From an uncultured Pseudobutyrivibrio sp. (GTDB taxonomy: Bacteria > Bacillota > Clostridia > Lachnospirales > Lachnospiraceae): a stretch of DNA of 32,884 bases. Every line of letters begins with the position of its first letter. The first letter of the stretch is position 1. Where the stretch lies: contig CAMJBT010000036.1 in NCBI GenBank assembly GCA_946403965.1, positions 1 through 32,884 of the forward strand, written 5' to 3'. Made by a program: the position numbers and the translations under genes. The notes under the pieces are model-generated. The model was not told the DNA's origin and ran no database searches. It saw only the letters and a list, made by a program, of their open reading frames with translations. Below, piece after piece: positions 25,576 through 32,884 of the stretch.

Positions 25576-26364
25576 ATGAAAAAAAGAATTTTAGTAGTAT
25601 TCACTACCTTAATCCTTGCTCTTAGCCTTGTCGCTTGCGGTGGCAAGAAGGACGAAAAATATGGCGGTTATGATGCAGAGGCTTATGACACTATAGCAAA
25701 GCTCTATATGAATTATGCATTAAGCCTTGAAGAAGATCAGTACGCAGAAGCTACTGAATACTTCATGGCAAATGGACTTGGAGAATACAGCGCGGCTGTT
25801 GAACAGGCTGGTCTTCCAAAGTTCTTAACAAAGAGTTTTGTTGGTTTTGATGAGCTTATAGAAAGCTACCAGAGTATCAAGGATATCAAGGTCGGTGAAT
25901 TTGTTAAGTTTGAAGATGTTACTGTTGAGAAGTCTGGAAAGACAATTACAGCTACTCTTATTACCGATTATTCAAAACGAGATTTAAAGACAACATTTGT
26001 TTATAAAGCAAACGATGTTGATGCTGGCCCTACAGCAGTAAACGTAGAGCCTGTATACACACTAGGCGAGATTATGAAGAAGGCAGCCCTCAACACAGTT
26101 ATGGGCATCCTAATTGTATTTTTTATGTTAGTTATCATGTCTGGTGTTATCAAATGCTTCGAAATTATTCCTAAGCTTGAAAAGAAGGTAAAGGAAAAGA
26201 ATGAAGAAGCACCAGTTGTTGTAAGTTCAGAAATTGATACTAAGACAACTGTGAAAGATGAGACTGATGATTTACAGCTTGTGGCTGTTATTGCTGCAGC
26301 AATTGCTGCAAGTACAGGAGCTTCTACAGATTCATTTGTAGTTCGTTCCATCAAGAAAAGATAA
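25576..26364 (+). CDS. OadG-like gamma subunit fused to lipoprotein domain
   Basis: A 262-residue membrane subunit. Residues 1-20 are a lipoprotein signal with lipobox LVAC (Cys21). Residues about 30-150 form an outside domain resembling DUF3887-type folds (helical start, then GEFVKFEDVTVEKSGKTI strands). A membrane helix spans about 170-193 (MGILIVFFMLVIMSGVIKCF). The cytoplasmic tail ends LVAVIAAAIAASTGA...SFVVRSIKKR, the same pattern as the end of OadG/MmdD small subunits that tether the soluble carboxyltransferase to the pump. AGGAAGGTG precedes the ATG, 17 bases after the previous stop. So an OadG-type anchor is joined to a lipid-anchored outer domain; classical OadG has only about 80 residues. 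Function of the outer domain is unknown. Confidence 0.8.
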   Translation: MKKRILVVFTTLILALSLVACGGKKDEKYGGYDAEAYDTIAKLYMNYALSLEEDQYAEATEYFMANGLGEYSAAVEQAGLPKFLTKSFVGFDELIESYQSIKDIKVGEFVKFEDVTVEKSGKTITATLITDYSKRDLKTTFVYKANDVDAGPTAVNVEPVYTLGEIMKKAALNTVMGILIVFFMLVIMSGVIKCFEIIPKLEKKVKEKNEEAPVVVSSEIDTKTTVKDETDDLQLVAVIAAAIAASTGASTDSFVVRSIKKR

Positions 26365-26386
26365 AAGACTTTAGGAGGATTTTTCC

Positions 26387-26743
26387 ATGAAAAATTATAC
26401 TATCACTGTTAATGGAACAGTTTATGACGTTACTGTAGAAGACAAGGGCGGTTCTGGTGTTTCTCCAGTTACTCCAGCTGCTGCTCCTAAGGCTGTTGCT
26501 CCAGCTCCTGTAGCTACTGGTGCTGCTGGTGGAGTAAAAATCGAAGCCGGTGCTGCTGGTAAGGTTGTTAAGATTGCAGCTGCAGCTGGCACTTCTGTAA
26601 AGAAGGGTGATGCAGTTGTTGTTCTTGAGGTTATGAAGATGGAAACACCTGTTGTTGCTCCACAGGATGGAACAATTGCATCTATTAATTGCAACGAAGG
26701 TCAGCAGGTTGAGGCTGGCGCATTACTTGCTACTATGAACTAA
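26387..26743 (+). CDS. Biotin carrier protein
   Basis: A 118-residue biotin carrier of the sodium pump decarboxylase. A small N-terminal strand pair (YTITVNGTVYDVTVE) leads to an Ala/Pro/Val-rich flexible linker at about residues 25-50. The biotinyl domain ends the chain, with the biotin attachment motif EVMKMETP and modified Lys84. The C terminus has the expected GQQVEAGALLATMN. AGGAGG at 26373-26378 gives a strong start. It carries CO2 between the carboxyltransferase sites and the membrane subunit encoded just after it. The linker is shorter than in MmdC/TT-type carriers, but is enough for swinging. Confidence 0.96.
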   Translation: MKNYTITVNGTVYDVTVEDKGGSGVSPVTPAAAPKAVAPAPVATGAAGGVKIEAGAAGKVVKIAAAAGTSVKKGDAVVVLEVMKMETPVVAPQDGTIASINCNEGQQVEAGALLATMN

Positions 26744-26757
26744 TAGGAGGATTACAC

Positions 26758-27906
26758 ATGAGTTACGTTGGAGAGACATTGTTGAACCTGGCTCATCAGA
26801 CTGCATTTTTCAATCTGACCTGGGGTAACTATGTCATGATAGCGGTTGCCTGTGTTTTCCTTTTCCTTGCAATCAAAAAGGGTTATGAACCACTTCTTTT
26901 ATTACCAATTGCATTTGGTATGTTATTAGTAAACATATACCCTGATATTATTGCAGCTCCGGAAGACACATCTAACGGTGTTGGCGGCTTGCTTTATTAT
27001 TTCTATACTCTTGATGAGTATTCGATTCTTCCTTCACTTATTTTCATGGGTGTTGGAGCTATGACAGATTTTGGTCCACTTATTGCTAATCCAATCAGCT
27101 TTTGGCTTGGTGCAGCTGCACAGATTGGTATTTTTACTGCTTATATCCTTGCTATTTTCCTTGGATTTTCAGATCAGGCAGCGGCAGCCGTTTCTATCAT
27201 TGGTGGTGCCGATGGACCTACATCTATTTTCTTGGCTGGTAAACTTGGTCAATCAGCTTTAATGGGACCGATAGCTGTGGCGGCATATTCTTACATGTCA
27301 TTGGTTCCTATTATTCAGCCTCCAATTATGAAGGCACTTACAACAAAAGAAGAGCGTTCTATCAAGATGGCTCAGCTTCGTCCTGTGTCAAAACTTGAAA
27401 AGATACTTTTCCCAATTGTTGTAACTATTATTGTTTGTCTTATCTTACCTACAACAGCTCCACTTGTTGGTATGCTTATGTTAGGTAACTTATTCAAGGA
27501 GTCTGGTGTTGTTAATCAGCTTACTGAGACAGCATCAAACGCTATGATGTATATCGTAGTTATTCTTCTTGGAACATCTGTTGGTGCTTCAACATCAGCA
27601 GAGGCATTCTTAAATGCAGCTACAATCAAGATCGTTATTCTTGGTCTTGTGGCTTTCGTATTTGGTACAGCGGCTGGTGTATTATTTGGAAAACTTCTTT
27701 GCCACATTACTGGTGGTAAGATTAATCCACTTATTGGTTCAGCTGGTGTGTCTGCTGTTCCTATGGCAGCACGTGTTTCCCAGAAGGTTGGTGCAGAAGA
27801 GGACCCTACAAACTTCCTGCTTATGCATGCTATGGGACCTAACGTTGCTGGTGTAATTGGTACAGCTGTTGCTGCCGGTGTATTCATGGCTATTTTTGGA
27901 GTTTAG
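26758..27906 (+). CDS. oadB: Sodium pump decarboxylase beta subunit
   Basis: A 382-residue integral membrane protein with about nine to eleven helices, the subunit that decarboxylates carboxybiotin and exports sodium ions. The hallmark is SIIGGADGPTSIF with Asp152, equivalent to the essential Asp203 of Klebsiella OadB. Later conserved segments are present too: GTSVGASTSAEAFL, the glycine-rich NPLIGSAGVSAVPMAARV and HAMGPNVAGVIGTAVAAGVF. TAGGAGG at 26744-26750 directly follows the biotin-carrier stop. Length is about 50 residues shorter than Klebsiella OadB, as usual for the MmdB/clostridial form. Central pump component of this operon, creating a sodium gradient. Confidence 0.97.
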   Translation: MSYVGETLLNLAHQTAFFNLTWGNYVMIAVACVFLFLAIKKGYEPLLLLPIAFGMLLVNIYPDIIAAPEDTSNGVGGLLYYFYTLDEYSILPSLIFMGVGAMTDFGPLIANPISFWLGAAAQIGIFTAYILAIFLGFSDQAAAAVSIIGGADGPTSIFLAGKLGQSALMGPIAVAAYSYMSLVPIIQPPIMKALTTKEERSIKMAQLRPVSKLEKILFPIVVTIIVCLILPTTAPLVGMLMLGNLFKESGVVNQLTETASNAMMYIVVILLGTSVGASTSAEAFLNAATIKIVILGLVAFVFGTAAGVLFGKLLCHITGGKINPLIGSAGVSAVPMAARVSQKVGAEEDPTNFLLMHAMGPNVAGVIGTAVAAGVFMAIFGV

Positions 27907-27919
27907 GAGGATAAAATAA

Positions 27920-29338
27920 ATGGCAGATATTAGTCCAAAGCCAGTTAAAATAACTGAGACAATACTTAGAGATGCTCATCAGTCACTTATTGCAACTCGT
28001 ATGCCTACCTCTATGATGCTTCCTATCGTAGATAAAATGGATAAGGTTGGTTACAATGCAGTTGAGTGCTGGGGCGGTGCTACATTCGATGCTTCACTTC
28101 GTTTCCTTAAGGAAGATCCATGGGAGAGACTTAGAAAGCTTCGTGATGGCTTCAAGAATACAAAGCTTCAGATGCTTTTCAGAGGCCAGAATATTTTAGG
28201 ATACAGTCAATATCCAGATGATGTTGTTGAATACTTTGTTCAGAAATCTATTGCAAATGGTATTGATATCATTCGTATTTTCGACTGTCTCAACGATATC
28301 AGAAACCTTCAGACAGCTGTTAAAGCTACTAACAAGGAGAAAGGACATGCTCAGGTTGCTCTTTCATACACACTTGGAGAAGCTTATACACTTGATTACT
28401 GGAAGGATATTGCAAAGAGAATTGAGGAAATGGGAGCTGATTCTATCTGTATCAAGGATATGGCCGGACTTCTTGTTCCAGCAAAAGCATATGAACTTGT
28501 TACAGCATTAAAGGAATCTACAACACTTCCTATCGAAATGCATACTCACTACACATCAGGTGTTGCTTCAATGACTTACCTTAAGGCAGTTGAAGCTGGT
28601 GCAGATATCATTGACTGTGCTATGTCACCATTTGCTCTTGGTACTTCACAGCCTGCAACAGAAGTTATGGCTGCAGCATTTGAAGGCACACCATATGATA
28701 CTGGTTTTGATCAGGAACTTCTTTCTGAAATTGCTGATTACTTCAGACCATACAGAGAAGAATGTATTGAAAGCGGACTTCTTTCTACAAAGGTTCTTGG
28801 TGTTAACATCAATACACTTCGTTACCAGGTTCCAGGCGGTATGCTTTCAAATCTTATCAGCCAGTTGAAGGAGCAGGGAAAAGAAGATAAACTTCGTGAG
28901 GTTCTTGAGGAAGTACCTCGAGTACGTAAAGATCTTGGTGAGCCACCACTTGTTACACCTTCATCACAAATTGTTGGAACACAGGCGGTGTTCAATGTAC
29001 TTATGGGCGAAAGATACAAAGTAGCTACTGAGCAGACAAAGGATATTCTTCTTGGTAAATATGGACAGACAGTTAAACCTTTCAATCCAGAAGTTGTAGA
29101 AAAGGTTCTTGGCCCTGATAAGGACAAGGCAATTACATGTCGTCCAGCTGATTTAATCGAGCCAGGACTTGCAAAATTCGAAGAAGAATGCAAGCAGTGG
29201 AAGCAGCAAGATGAAGATGTTCTTTCATATGCTTTATTCCCAAAGGTTGCTACAGAATTCTTTGAGTATCGTGAGGCTCAGCAGACAAAAGTTGACCCAG
29301 CAAAAGCTGACAAGGAAAACAAGGCTTATCCTGTATAA
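27920..29338 (+). CDS. oadA: Oxaloacetate decarboxylase alpha / pyruvate carboxylase B-type subunit
   Basis: A 472-residue carboxyltransferase with a metal-binding TIM barrel, moving CO2 between oxaloacetate/pyruvate and biotin. Motifs: ETILRDAHQSLIATR at 13-27, the carbamylated lysine in CIKDMAG (Lys179), and the metal-binding HTH of EMHTHYTSG (His208, His210). The PYC_OADA segment follows after residue 300. The biotin domain, present at the C terminus of Klebsiella OadA, is missing here; the separate carrier gene in the same operon replaces it. The ribosome site overlaps the oadB stop codon (TAGGAGG, 27904-27910). Terminator follows. Either oxaloacetate decarboxylase or, run backward, pyruvate carboxylation fits. 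Confidence 0.95.
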   Translation: MADISPKPVKITETILRDAHQSLIATRMPTSMMLPIVDKMDKVGYNAVECWGGATFDASLRFLKEDPWERLRKLRDGFKNTKLQMLFRGQNILGYSQYPDDVVEYFVQKSIANGIDIIRIFDCLNDIRNLQTAVKATNKEKGHAQVALSYTLGEAYTLDYWKDIAKRIEEMGADSICIKDMAGLLVPAKAYELVTALKESTTLPIEMHTHYTSGVASMTYLKAVEAGADIIDCAMSPFALGTSQPATEVMAAAFEGTPYDTGFDQELLSEIADYFRPYREECIESGLLSTKVLGVNINTLRYQVPGGMLSNLISQLKEQGKEDKLREVLEEVPRVRKDLGEPPLVTPSSQIVGTQAVFNVLMGERYKVATEQTKDILLGKYGQTVKPFNPEVVEKVLGPDKDKAITCRPADLIEPGLAKFEEECKQWKQQDEDVLSYALFPKVATEFFEYREAQQTKVDPAKADKENKAYPV

Positions 29339-29351
29339 AAAGGTTTGAATT

Positions 29352-29388
29352 AGAGTAATGCAAGAAATCTTGCATTACTCTTTTTTTT
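29352..29388 (+). terminator. Terminator of decarboxylase operon
   Basis: AGAGTAATGCAAG (29352-29364), AAAT loop, CTTGCATTACTCT (29369-29381), then a run of T. A perfect 13-bp stem, one of the strongest in the window. Confidence 0.95.
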
Positions 29389-29390
29389 AA

Positions 29391-29408
29391 TTTATACTGT
29401 TTATACTG
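29391..29408 (+). repeat. Tandem 9-bp repeat before rpiR-type gene
   Basis: TTTATACTG occurs twice in direct tandem. It lies between the operon terminator and the regulator gene, where a promoter or operator is expected. No clear -35/-10 pair was identified. Confidence 0.5.
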
Positions 29409-29451
29409 ATTTTTAGAGGTATATTACAAGCGTGTTATTTGAGGGTATTTT

Positions 29452-30366
29452 ATGGCTACAACTACAGATTTAATTTCAAAAATTAACGAAAAATACGGTA
29501 AGATGTCAAAAGGACAGAAGCTTCTTTCCAACTACATTATCGACAATTACGACAAGGCAGTTTTTCTTACTGCAGCAAAGCTCGGGGATATAATCGGAGT
29601 ATCTGAATCTACAGTAGTTAGATTTGCATCATTTATAGGATATAAAGGATATCCAGAGTTTCAGCAGGCCCTAGAAGATATGGTACGTTCAAAGCTTAAC
29701 AGTAGTGAAAAAGTAGAAATCACTAATGGCGGGTTAGAACAAAATGGTGTTATTAAAGAGGTTCTTACATCTGATGCACTTAAAATAAAAAATACTATGG
29801 AAAGTATTGATGAGGCTGCCTTTTATAATGCAGTTGAGGCTTTGCTTAAAGCTAGAAGAATCTACGTTGTAGGTATTAGAACCTGTGCACCTCTTGCATC
29901 ATTTCTTTCATTTTATTTAAATATGATATTTGATAATGTTGTTAACTTACAGACTTCATCTACATCAGAGCTATTTGAACAGATGATACACATAAGCGAT
30001 AAAGATTGTATTATTGGTATTTCATTTCCGAGATATTCTATGAGAACATTAAAGGCTTTAGAGTTTGCAAACAATAGACAGGCACATGTAATTACCATCA
30101 CTGATTCAATTCATTCACCGATGAATCTTTATAGCTCATGCAATCTCATAGCAGAAAGTGATATGCATTCTGTTGTAGATTCTTTGGTTGCACCATTATC
30201 AGTTATTAATGCTCTTATAGTAGAGCTTTGCAATCGCAGGCAGGCTGATGTAGCAAAGACCCTTGAAATGGTAGAAAATGTTTGGACTGATTATCAGTTC
30301 TATGAAAATGATGAAATAGATTTAGTTGACGATTCAATAAAAATGGCTTATCCAGGAGAGTTTTAA
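29452..30366 (+). CDS. MurR/RpiR-family transcriptional regulator
   Basis: A 304-residue regulator with an N-terminal HTH_6 domain (residues 1-78: LTAAKLGDIIGVSESTVVRFASFIGYKGYPEF) and a C-terminal SIS phosphosugar-binding domain (about 125-265: IYVVGIRTCAPLASF, ISFPRYSMRTLKALEFANN). These regulators sense sugar phosphates or amino sugars. GAGGG precedes the ATG. It starts an apparent operon with a flavoprotein, cmk and ispH; its stop codon TAATG overlaps the next start by one base. It lies downstream of the decarboxylase operon but has no sign of controlling it. An acidic tail, ENDEIDLVDD, extends beyond the SIS domain. The ligand cannot be predicted. Confidence 0.92.
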   Translation: MATTTDLISKINEKYGKMSKGQKLLSNYIIDNYDKAVFLTAAKLGDIIGVSESTVVRFASFIGYKGYPEFQQALEDMVRSKLNSSEKVEITNGGLEQNGVIKEVLTSDALKIKNTMESIDEAAFYNAVEALLKARRIYVVGIRTCAPLASFLSFYLNMIFDNVVNLQTSSTSELFEQMIHISDKDCIIGISFPRYSMRTLKALEFANNRQAHVITITDSIHSPMNLYSSCNLIAESDMHSVVDSLVAPLSVINALIVELCNRRQADVAKTLEMVENVWTDYQFYENDEIDLVDDSIKMAYPGEF

Positions 30367-31595
30367 TGGGAAAAGTTATAATAGTTGGTGGTGGTGCTGC
30401 TGGAATGATGGCAGCCTATTCTGCCGGAATGTGCGGTCATACCGTTATTTTATTAGAAAAGAATGAAAAGCTTGGAAAGAAAATTTATATCACAGGAAAA
30501 GGTAGATGTAATTTTACAAATGCCTGTGATATTGAAGATTTTTTCAAGAATGTTGTTAGTAATCCTAAATTTTTGTATAGTGCACTTTATACCTTTAGTC
30601 CGGATTCTATGATTGATTTTATAGAAAGTCATGGCGTGAAAACAAAAATAGAACGAGGAAATAGAGCTTTTCCTGAATCAGATCATGCTTCAGATATTAC
30701 AAAAGCACTTTCCAATGGACTGAACGAATATAATGTAGATGTTAATTTGAAAACTGAAGTAAATGGGTTATTAATAGAAAATTCAGTCGTGAAAGGTGTT
30801 CTACTAAAAAATGGAACAAAACTTCTAGCTGATCATGTCGTTGTTTGCACTGGAGGGTTATCATATTACACAACTGGCTCTACTGGAGATGGCCTTAAGT
30901 GGGCAACCCAAGCGGGCATTAATGTTATAGAAACAAGACCAGCCCTTGTTCCACTAAATACAAAGGAATCATATATTCCTAGTATGCAGGGTTTGTCTTT
31001 GAAAAATGTTAATCTTACAATTTTTGATGGCAAAAAAAAGCTATATGATAATTTTGGAGAGATGCTGTTTACACACTTTGGTGTAAGTGGACCATTAGTT
31101 TTGTCGGCATCATCAATTATTGGAAAAAAGCTTCAAGAAAAAAGAAATTTGTCAGCTTATATAGATTTAAAACCTGCTCTTAATATTTCTGATTTAGATG
31201 CAAGACTTCTTAGGGAATTTAATGAAAATATGAACAAGCACTTAAGTACTGTTTTACGTAGTTTGCTTCCTAGCTCTATGGTTCCCGTTTTTATTGAAAT
31301 ATTAGGTTTTGATGACGAACGTCAGATTAATTCAATTACAAAAGAGGAGAGACAAACTATTATTTCGTTACTAAAGGCTTTCCCCTTTACTATTGTTGGC
31401 TTAAGAGATTTTAAGGAAGCTATTGTTACAGCGGGTGGAGTTTCTGTGAAAGATATTGACCCAAGTACAATGAAATGTAAAAATATAGAAGGGCTTTCCT
31501 TTGCAGGAGAAGTTCTTGATTTGGATGCTTTTACCGGCGGCTTTAATTTACAGATTGCCTGGTCAACAGGATATCTAGCTGGTATATCAATATAA
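30366..31595 (+). CDS. HI0933/BaiN-family FAD-dependent oxidoreductase
   Basis: A 409-residue flavoprotein. The dinucleotide-binding fold is GGGAAGMMAA at 8-17, with Glu31 at the end of the second strand. The family signature ITGKGRCNFTNA lies at 42-53, and the C-terminal FAD contact is SFAGEVLDLDAFTGGFNLQIAWSTGY (split between two strands). This fold is shared by YhiN/HI0933 proteins and by BaiN, a bile-acid enzyme, but the family as a whole has no fixed substrate, so no symbol is given. It begins at 30366, sharing the final A of the regulator's TAA stop (TAATG), a sign of translational coupling. Twenty bases later starts cmk, a common neighbourhood in Clostridia. Confidence 0.92.
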   Translation: MGKVIIVGGGAAGMMAAYSAGMCGHTVILLEKNEKLGKKIYITGKGRCNFTNACDIEDFFKNVVSNPKFLYSALYTFSPDSMIDFIESHGVKTKIERGNRAFPESDHASDITKALSNGLNEYNVDVNLKTEVNGLLIENSVVKGVLLKNGTKLLADHVVVCTGGLSYYTTGSTGDGLKWATQAGINVIETRPALVPLNTKESYIPSMQGLSLKNVNLTIFDGKKKLYDNFGEMLFTHFGVSGPLVLSASSIIGKKLQEKRNLSAYIDLKPALNISDLDARLLREFNENMNKHLSTVLRSLLPSSMVPVFIEILGFDDERQINSITKEERQTIISLLKAFPFTIVGLRDFKEAIVTAGGVSVKDIDPSTMKCKNIEGLSFAGEVLDLDAFTGGFNLQIAWSTGYLAGISI

Positions 31596-31614
31596 AAATC
31601 GGAGGATTTGTTTT

Positions 31615-32274
31615 ATGGCAATGAACGTTGCAATTGATGGACCTGCTGGGGCAGGTAAATCTACAATAGCAAAAGCTATTGCAAAAAAAATGGGATATGT
31701 TTATGTAGATACTGGAGCAATGTATAGAGCAATGGCTTTATATTTTCTACGTGTTGGTATTTCACCTGATGATGAAGAAAAAATTTCTTCAGTAGTAGAT
31801 AATATTCTTGTATCTATCAAATATGAGGATGGTGCTCAGCACGTTATTCTTAATGGCGAAGATGTAACAGGCATGATTCGTACTGAGGAAGTGGGCAATA
31901 TGGCTAGTGCTACATCTGTTTATAGTCCTGTTAGAACAAAGCTTGTTTCTTTGCAGCAAGAGCTTGCAAAGACAACAGATGTTATTATGGATGGACGAGA
32001 TATAGGAACTGTTGTACTTCCAAATGCTGACGTGAAAATTTTCCTTACAGCATCAGTTGAATGTCGTGCTAAACGCCGTTTTGATGAACTTGTTGCTAAG
32101 GGGGAAACACCTGATTTTGACAAAATAGCAAAAGATATCGAGGAAAGAGATTATAGGGATTCGCATAGAGAAATCAGTCCATTAAAGCAAGCTGATGATG
32201 CAATTCTTGTAGACAGTTCTGAGATGAACATAGATCAGGTTGTAGAAACAATTATTTCTTATATTAATAAATAA
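31615..32274 (+). CDS. cmk: Cytidylate kinase
   Basis: A 219-residue kinase phosphorylating CMP and dCMP. The P-loop is GPAGAGKST at 9-17, followed by YVYVDTGAMYRAMAL, the CMP-binding region around DGRDIGTVVLPNADVKIFLTA, and the lid with RDYRDSHREISPLKQADDAILVDSS (broken into two parts in the family). CGGAGG precedes the ATG. It is part of the rpiR-flavoprotein-cmk-ispH run; in many Clostridia the next gene is ispH, often followed by or fused to an S1-domain protein, and that order is kept here. Confidence 0.97.
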   Translation: MAMNVAIDGPAGAGKSTIAKAIAKKMGYVYVDTGAMYRAMALYFLRVGISPDDEEKISSVVDNILVSIKYEDGAQHVILNGEDVTGMIRTEEVGNMASATSVYSPVRTKLVSLQQELAKTTDVIMDGRDIGTVVLPNADVKIFLTASVECRAKRRFDELVAKGETPDFDKIAKDIEERDYRDSHREISPLKQADDAILVDSSEMNIDQVVETIISYINK

Positions 32275-32285
32275 AGGATTTATTT

Positions 32286-32884
32286 ATGAATGTTGTATTA
32301 GCAAAATCTGCTGGCTTTTGTTTTGGAGTGCAAAGAGCTGTAGATGTAGTAAAGAAACAAATAGAAGAGGGTAATAAGCCTCTTTATACTTATGGACCTA
32401 TTATACACAACGAAGAGGTAGTTCGAGCTTTTGAGGCAAACGGTGTAAAGGTGATGGAAGAAGATTCTACCGAAGATTATACTGCTGGAACAGTTATAAT
32501 TCGTTCACATGGAGTCACCAGAAAAGTAGAAGAGGATCTACGAGAAAAAGGCCATGAAATAATTGATGCTACATGCCCATTTGTTAAGAAAATTCACCGG
32601 GCTGTAGATGAACACTCAAAAAATGGTGAGCATATTGTAATAATAGGCAATCCCGATCATCCGGAGGTTCGCGGTATAGTTGGATGGATTAATGGTAATG
32701 AATACACAGTTATTCCCAATGAACAGGCGGCTGTGGATTTTTCAGTTAATTCTCACACGTCTATTTGTATTGTGTCTCAAACCACCTTTAACCATAATAA
32801 ATTTCAAGAATTAGTTGAAATTATAAAGGAAAAAGGTTATCATATTATTGTTTTGAATACAATATGCGATGCGACTAACAAAAG
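32286..32884 (+). CDS. ispH: 4-hydroxy-3-methylbut-2-enyl diphosphate reductase, cut by window end
   Basis: The first 199 residues of IspH, the iron-sulfur enzyme that makes IPP and DMAPP in the last step of the MEP isoprenoid pathway. All three cluster cysteines are visible: Cys12 in AGFCFGV, Cys97 in ATCPFV and Cys194 in NTICDAT. Substrate residues His41, His75, His125 and the QTT segment (165-167) are also present. The frame is open to the end of the window; the normal enzyme needs about 80 more residues. AAAGGA precedes the ATG, overlapping the cmk stop region. Whether a C-terminal S1 domain is fused, as in many Clostridia, cannot be seen. Confidence 0.96.
   Translation, partial: MNVVLAKSAGFCFGVQRAVDVVKKQIEEGNKPLYTYGPIIHNEEVVRAFEANGVKVMEEDSTEDYTAGTVIIRSHGVTRKVEEDLREKGHEIIDATCPFVKKIHRAVDEHSKNGEHIVIIGNPDHPEVRGIVGWINGNEYTVIPNEQAAVDFSVNSHTSICIVSQTTFNHNKFQELVEIIKEKGYHIIVLNTICDATNK

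Noticed and set aside
30366..31595. Naming the flavoprotein baiN
   Set aside because: The family is broad and a bile-acid role cannot be read from these motifs; no other bile-acid genes are nearby.

Overview
The window looks like a chromosomal segment of an AT-rich, Gram-positive anaerobe of the Clostridia, most likely a Lachnospiraceae member close to Butyrivibrio, Pseudobutyrivibrio or Roseburia. This rests on low GC content, strong AGGAGG ribosome sites, many U-tailed hairpin terminators, an LplB/YtcP/LipO-type sugar importer without its own ATPase, a biotin-dependent sodium pump operon, a eukaryote-type isocitrate dehydrogenase and the order cmk-ispH. This is inference from gene content; no 16S gene is present. 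No tRNA, rRNA, CRISPR array, prophage or insertion sequence was seen.

Layout: (1) 1-2210: an AT-rich polytopic membrane protein and a small SEC-C zinc-motif protein. (2) 2250-10327: a carbohydrate-use locus with a cytoplasmic GH43 enzyme, a convergent LacI-type regulator, and a divergent operon of two ABC permeases, a lipoprotein binding protein and a cytoplasmic GH32 beta-fructosidase. A strong promoter followed by an 8+8 palindrome lies between regulator and transporter. The simplest reading is import of a short fructose- or pentose-containing oligosaccharide followed by cleavage inside the cell. (3) 10381-12785, minus strand: tyrA-aroA for aromatic amino acids. (4) 12953-15049: an EF-G paralogue with a degenerate G4 motif. 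(5) 15100-16450: a patchy region with a gene remnant, a GH114-like lipoprotein and several hairpins. (6) 16459-22554: leuS, a large WG-repeat-like membrane protein, and icd. (7) 22590-24120: scpA-scpB. (8) 24148-29388: a five-gene operon for a biotin-dependent, sodium-translocating decarboxylase with two different carboxyltransferases. (9) 29452-end: an RpiR-type regulator, a HI0933-type flavoprotein, cmk, and ispH cut by the window edge.

The most interesting points are the decarboxylase operon, which pairs a pyruvate/oxaloacetate-type carboxyltransferase with a second, acyl-CoA-type carboxyltransferase whose usual active-site glycines are altered, and whose gamma-like subunit is fused to an outward-facing lipoprotein domain; and the EF-G paralogue that carries TDMD where GTPases have NKxD. 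I did not find a clearly new multi-gene system. Most of the window is core metabolism.
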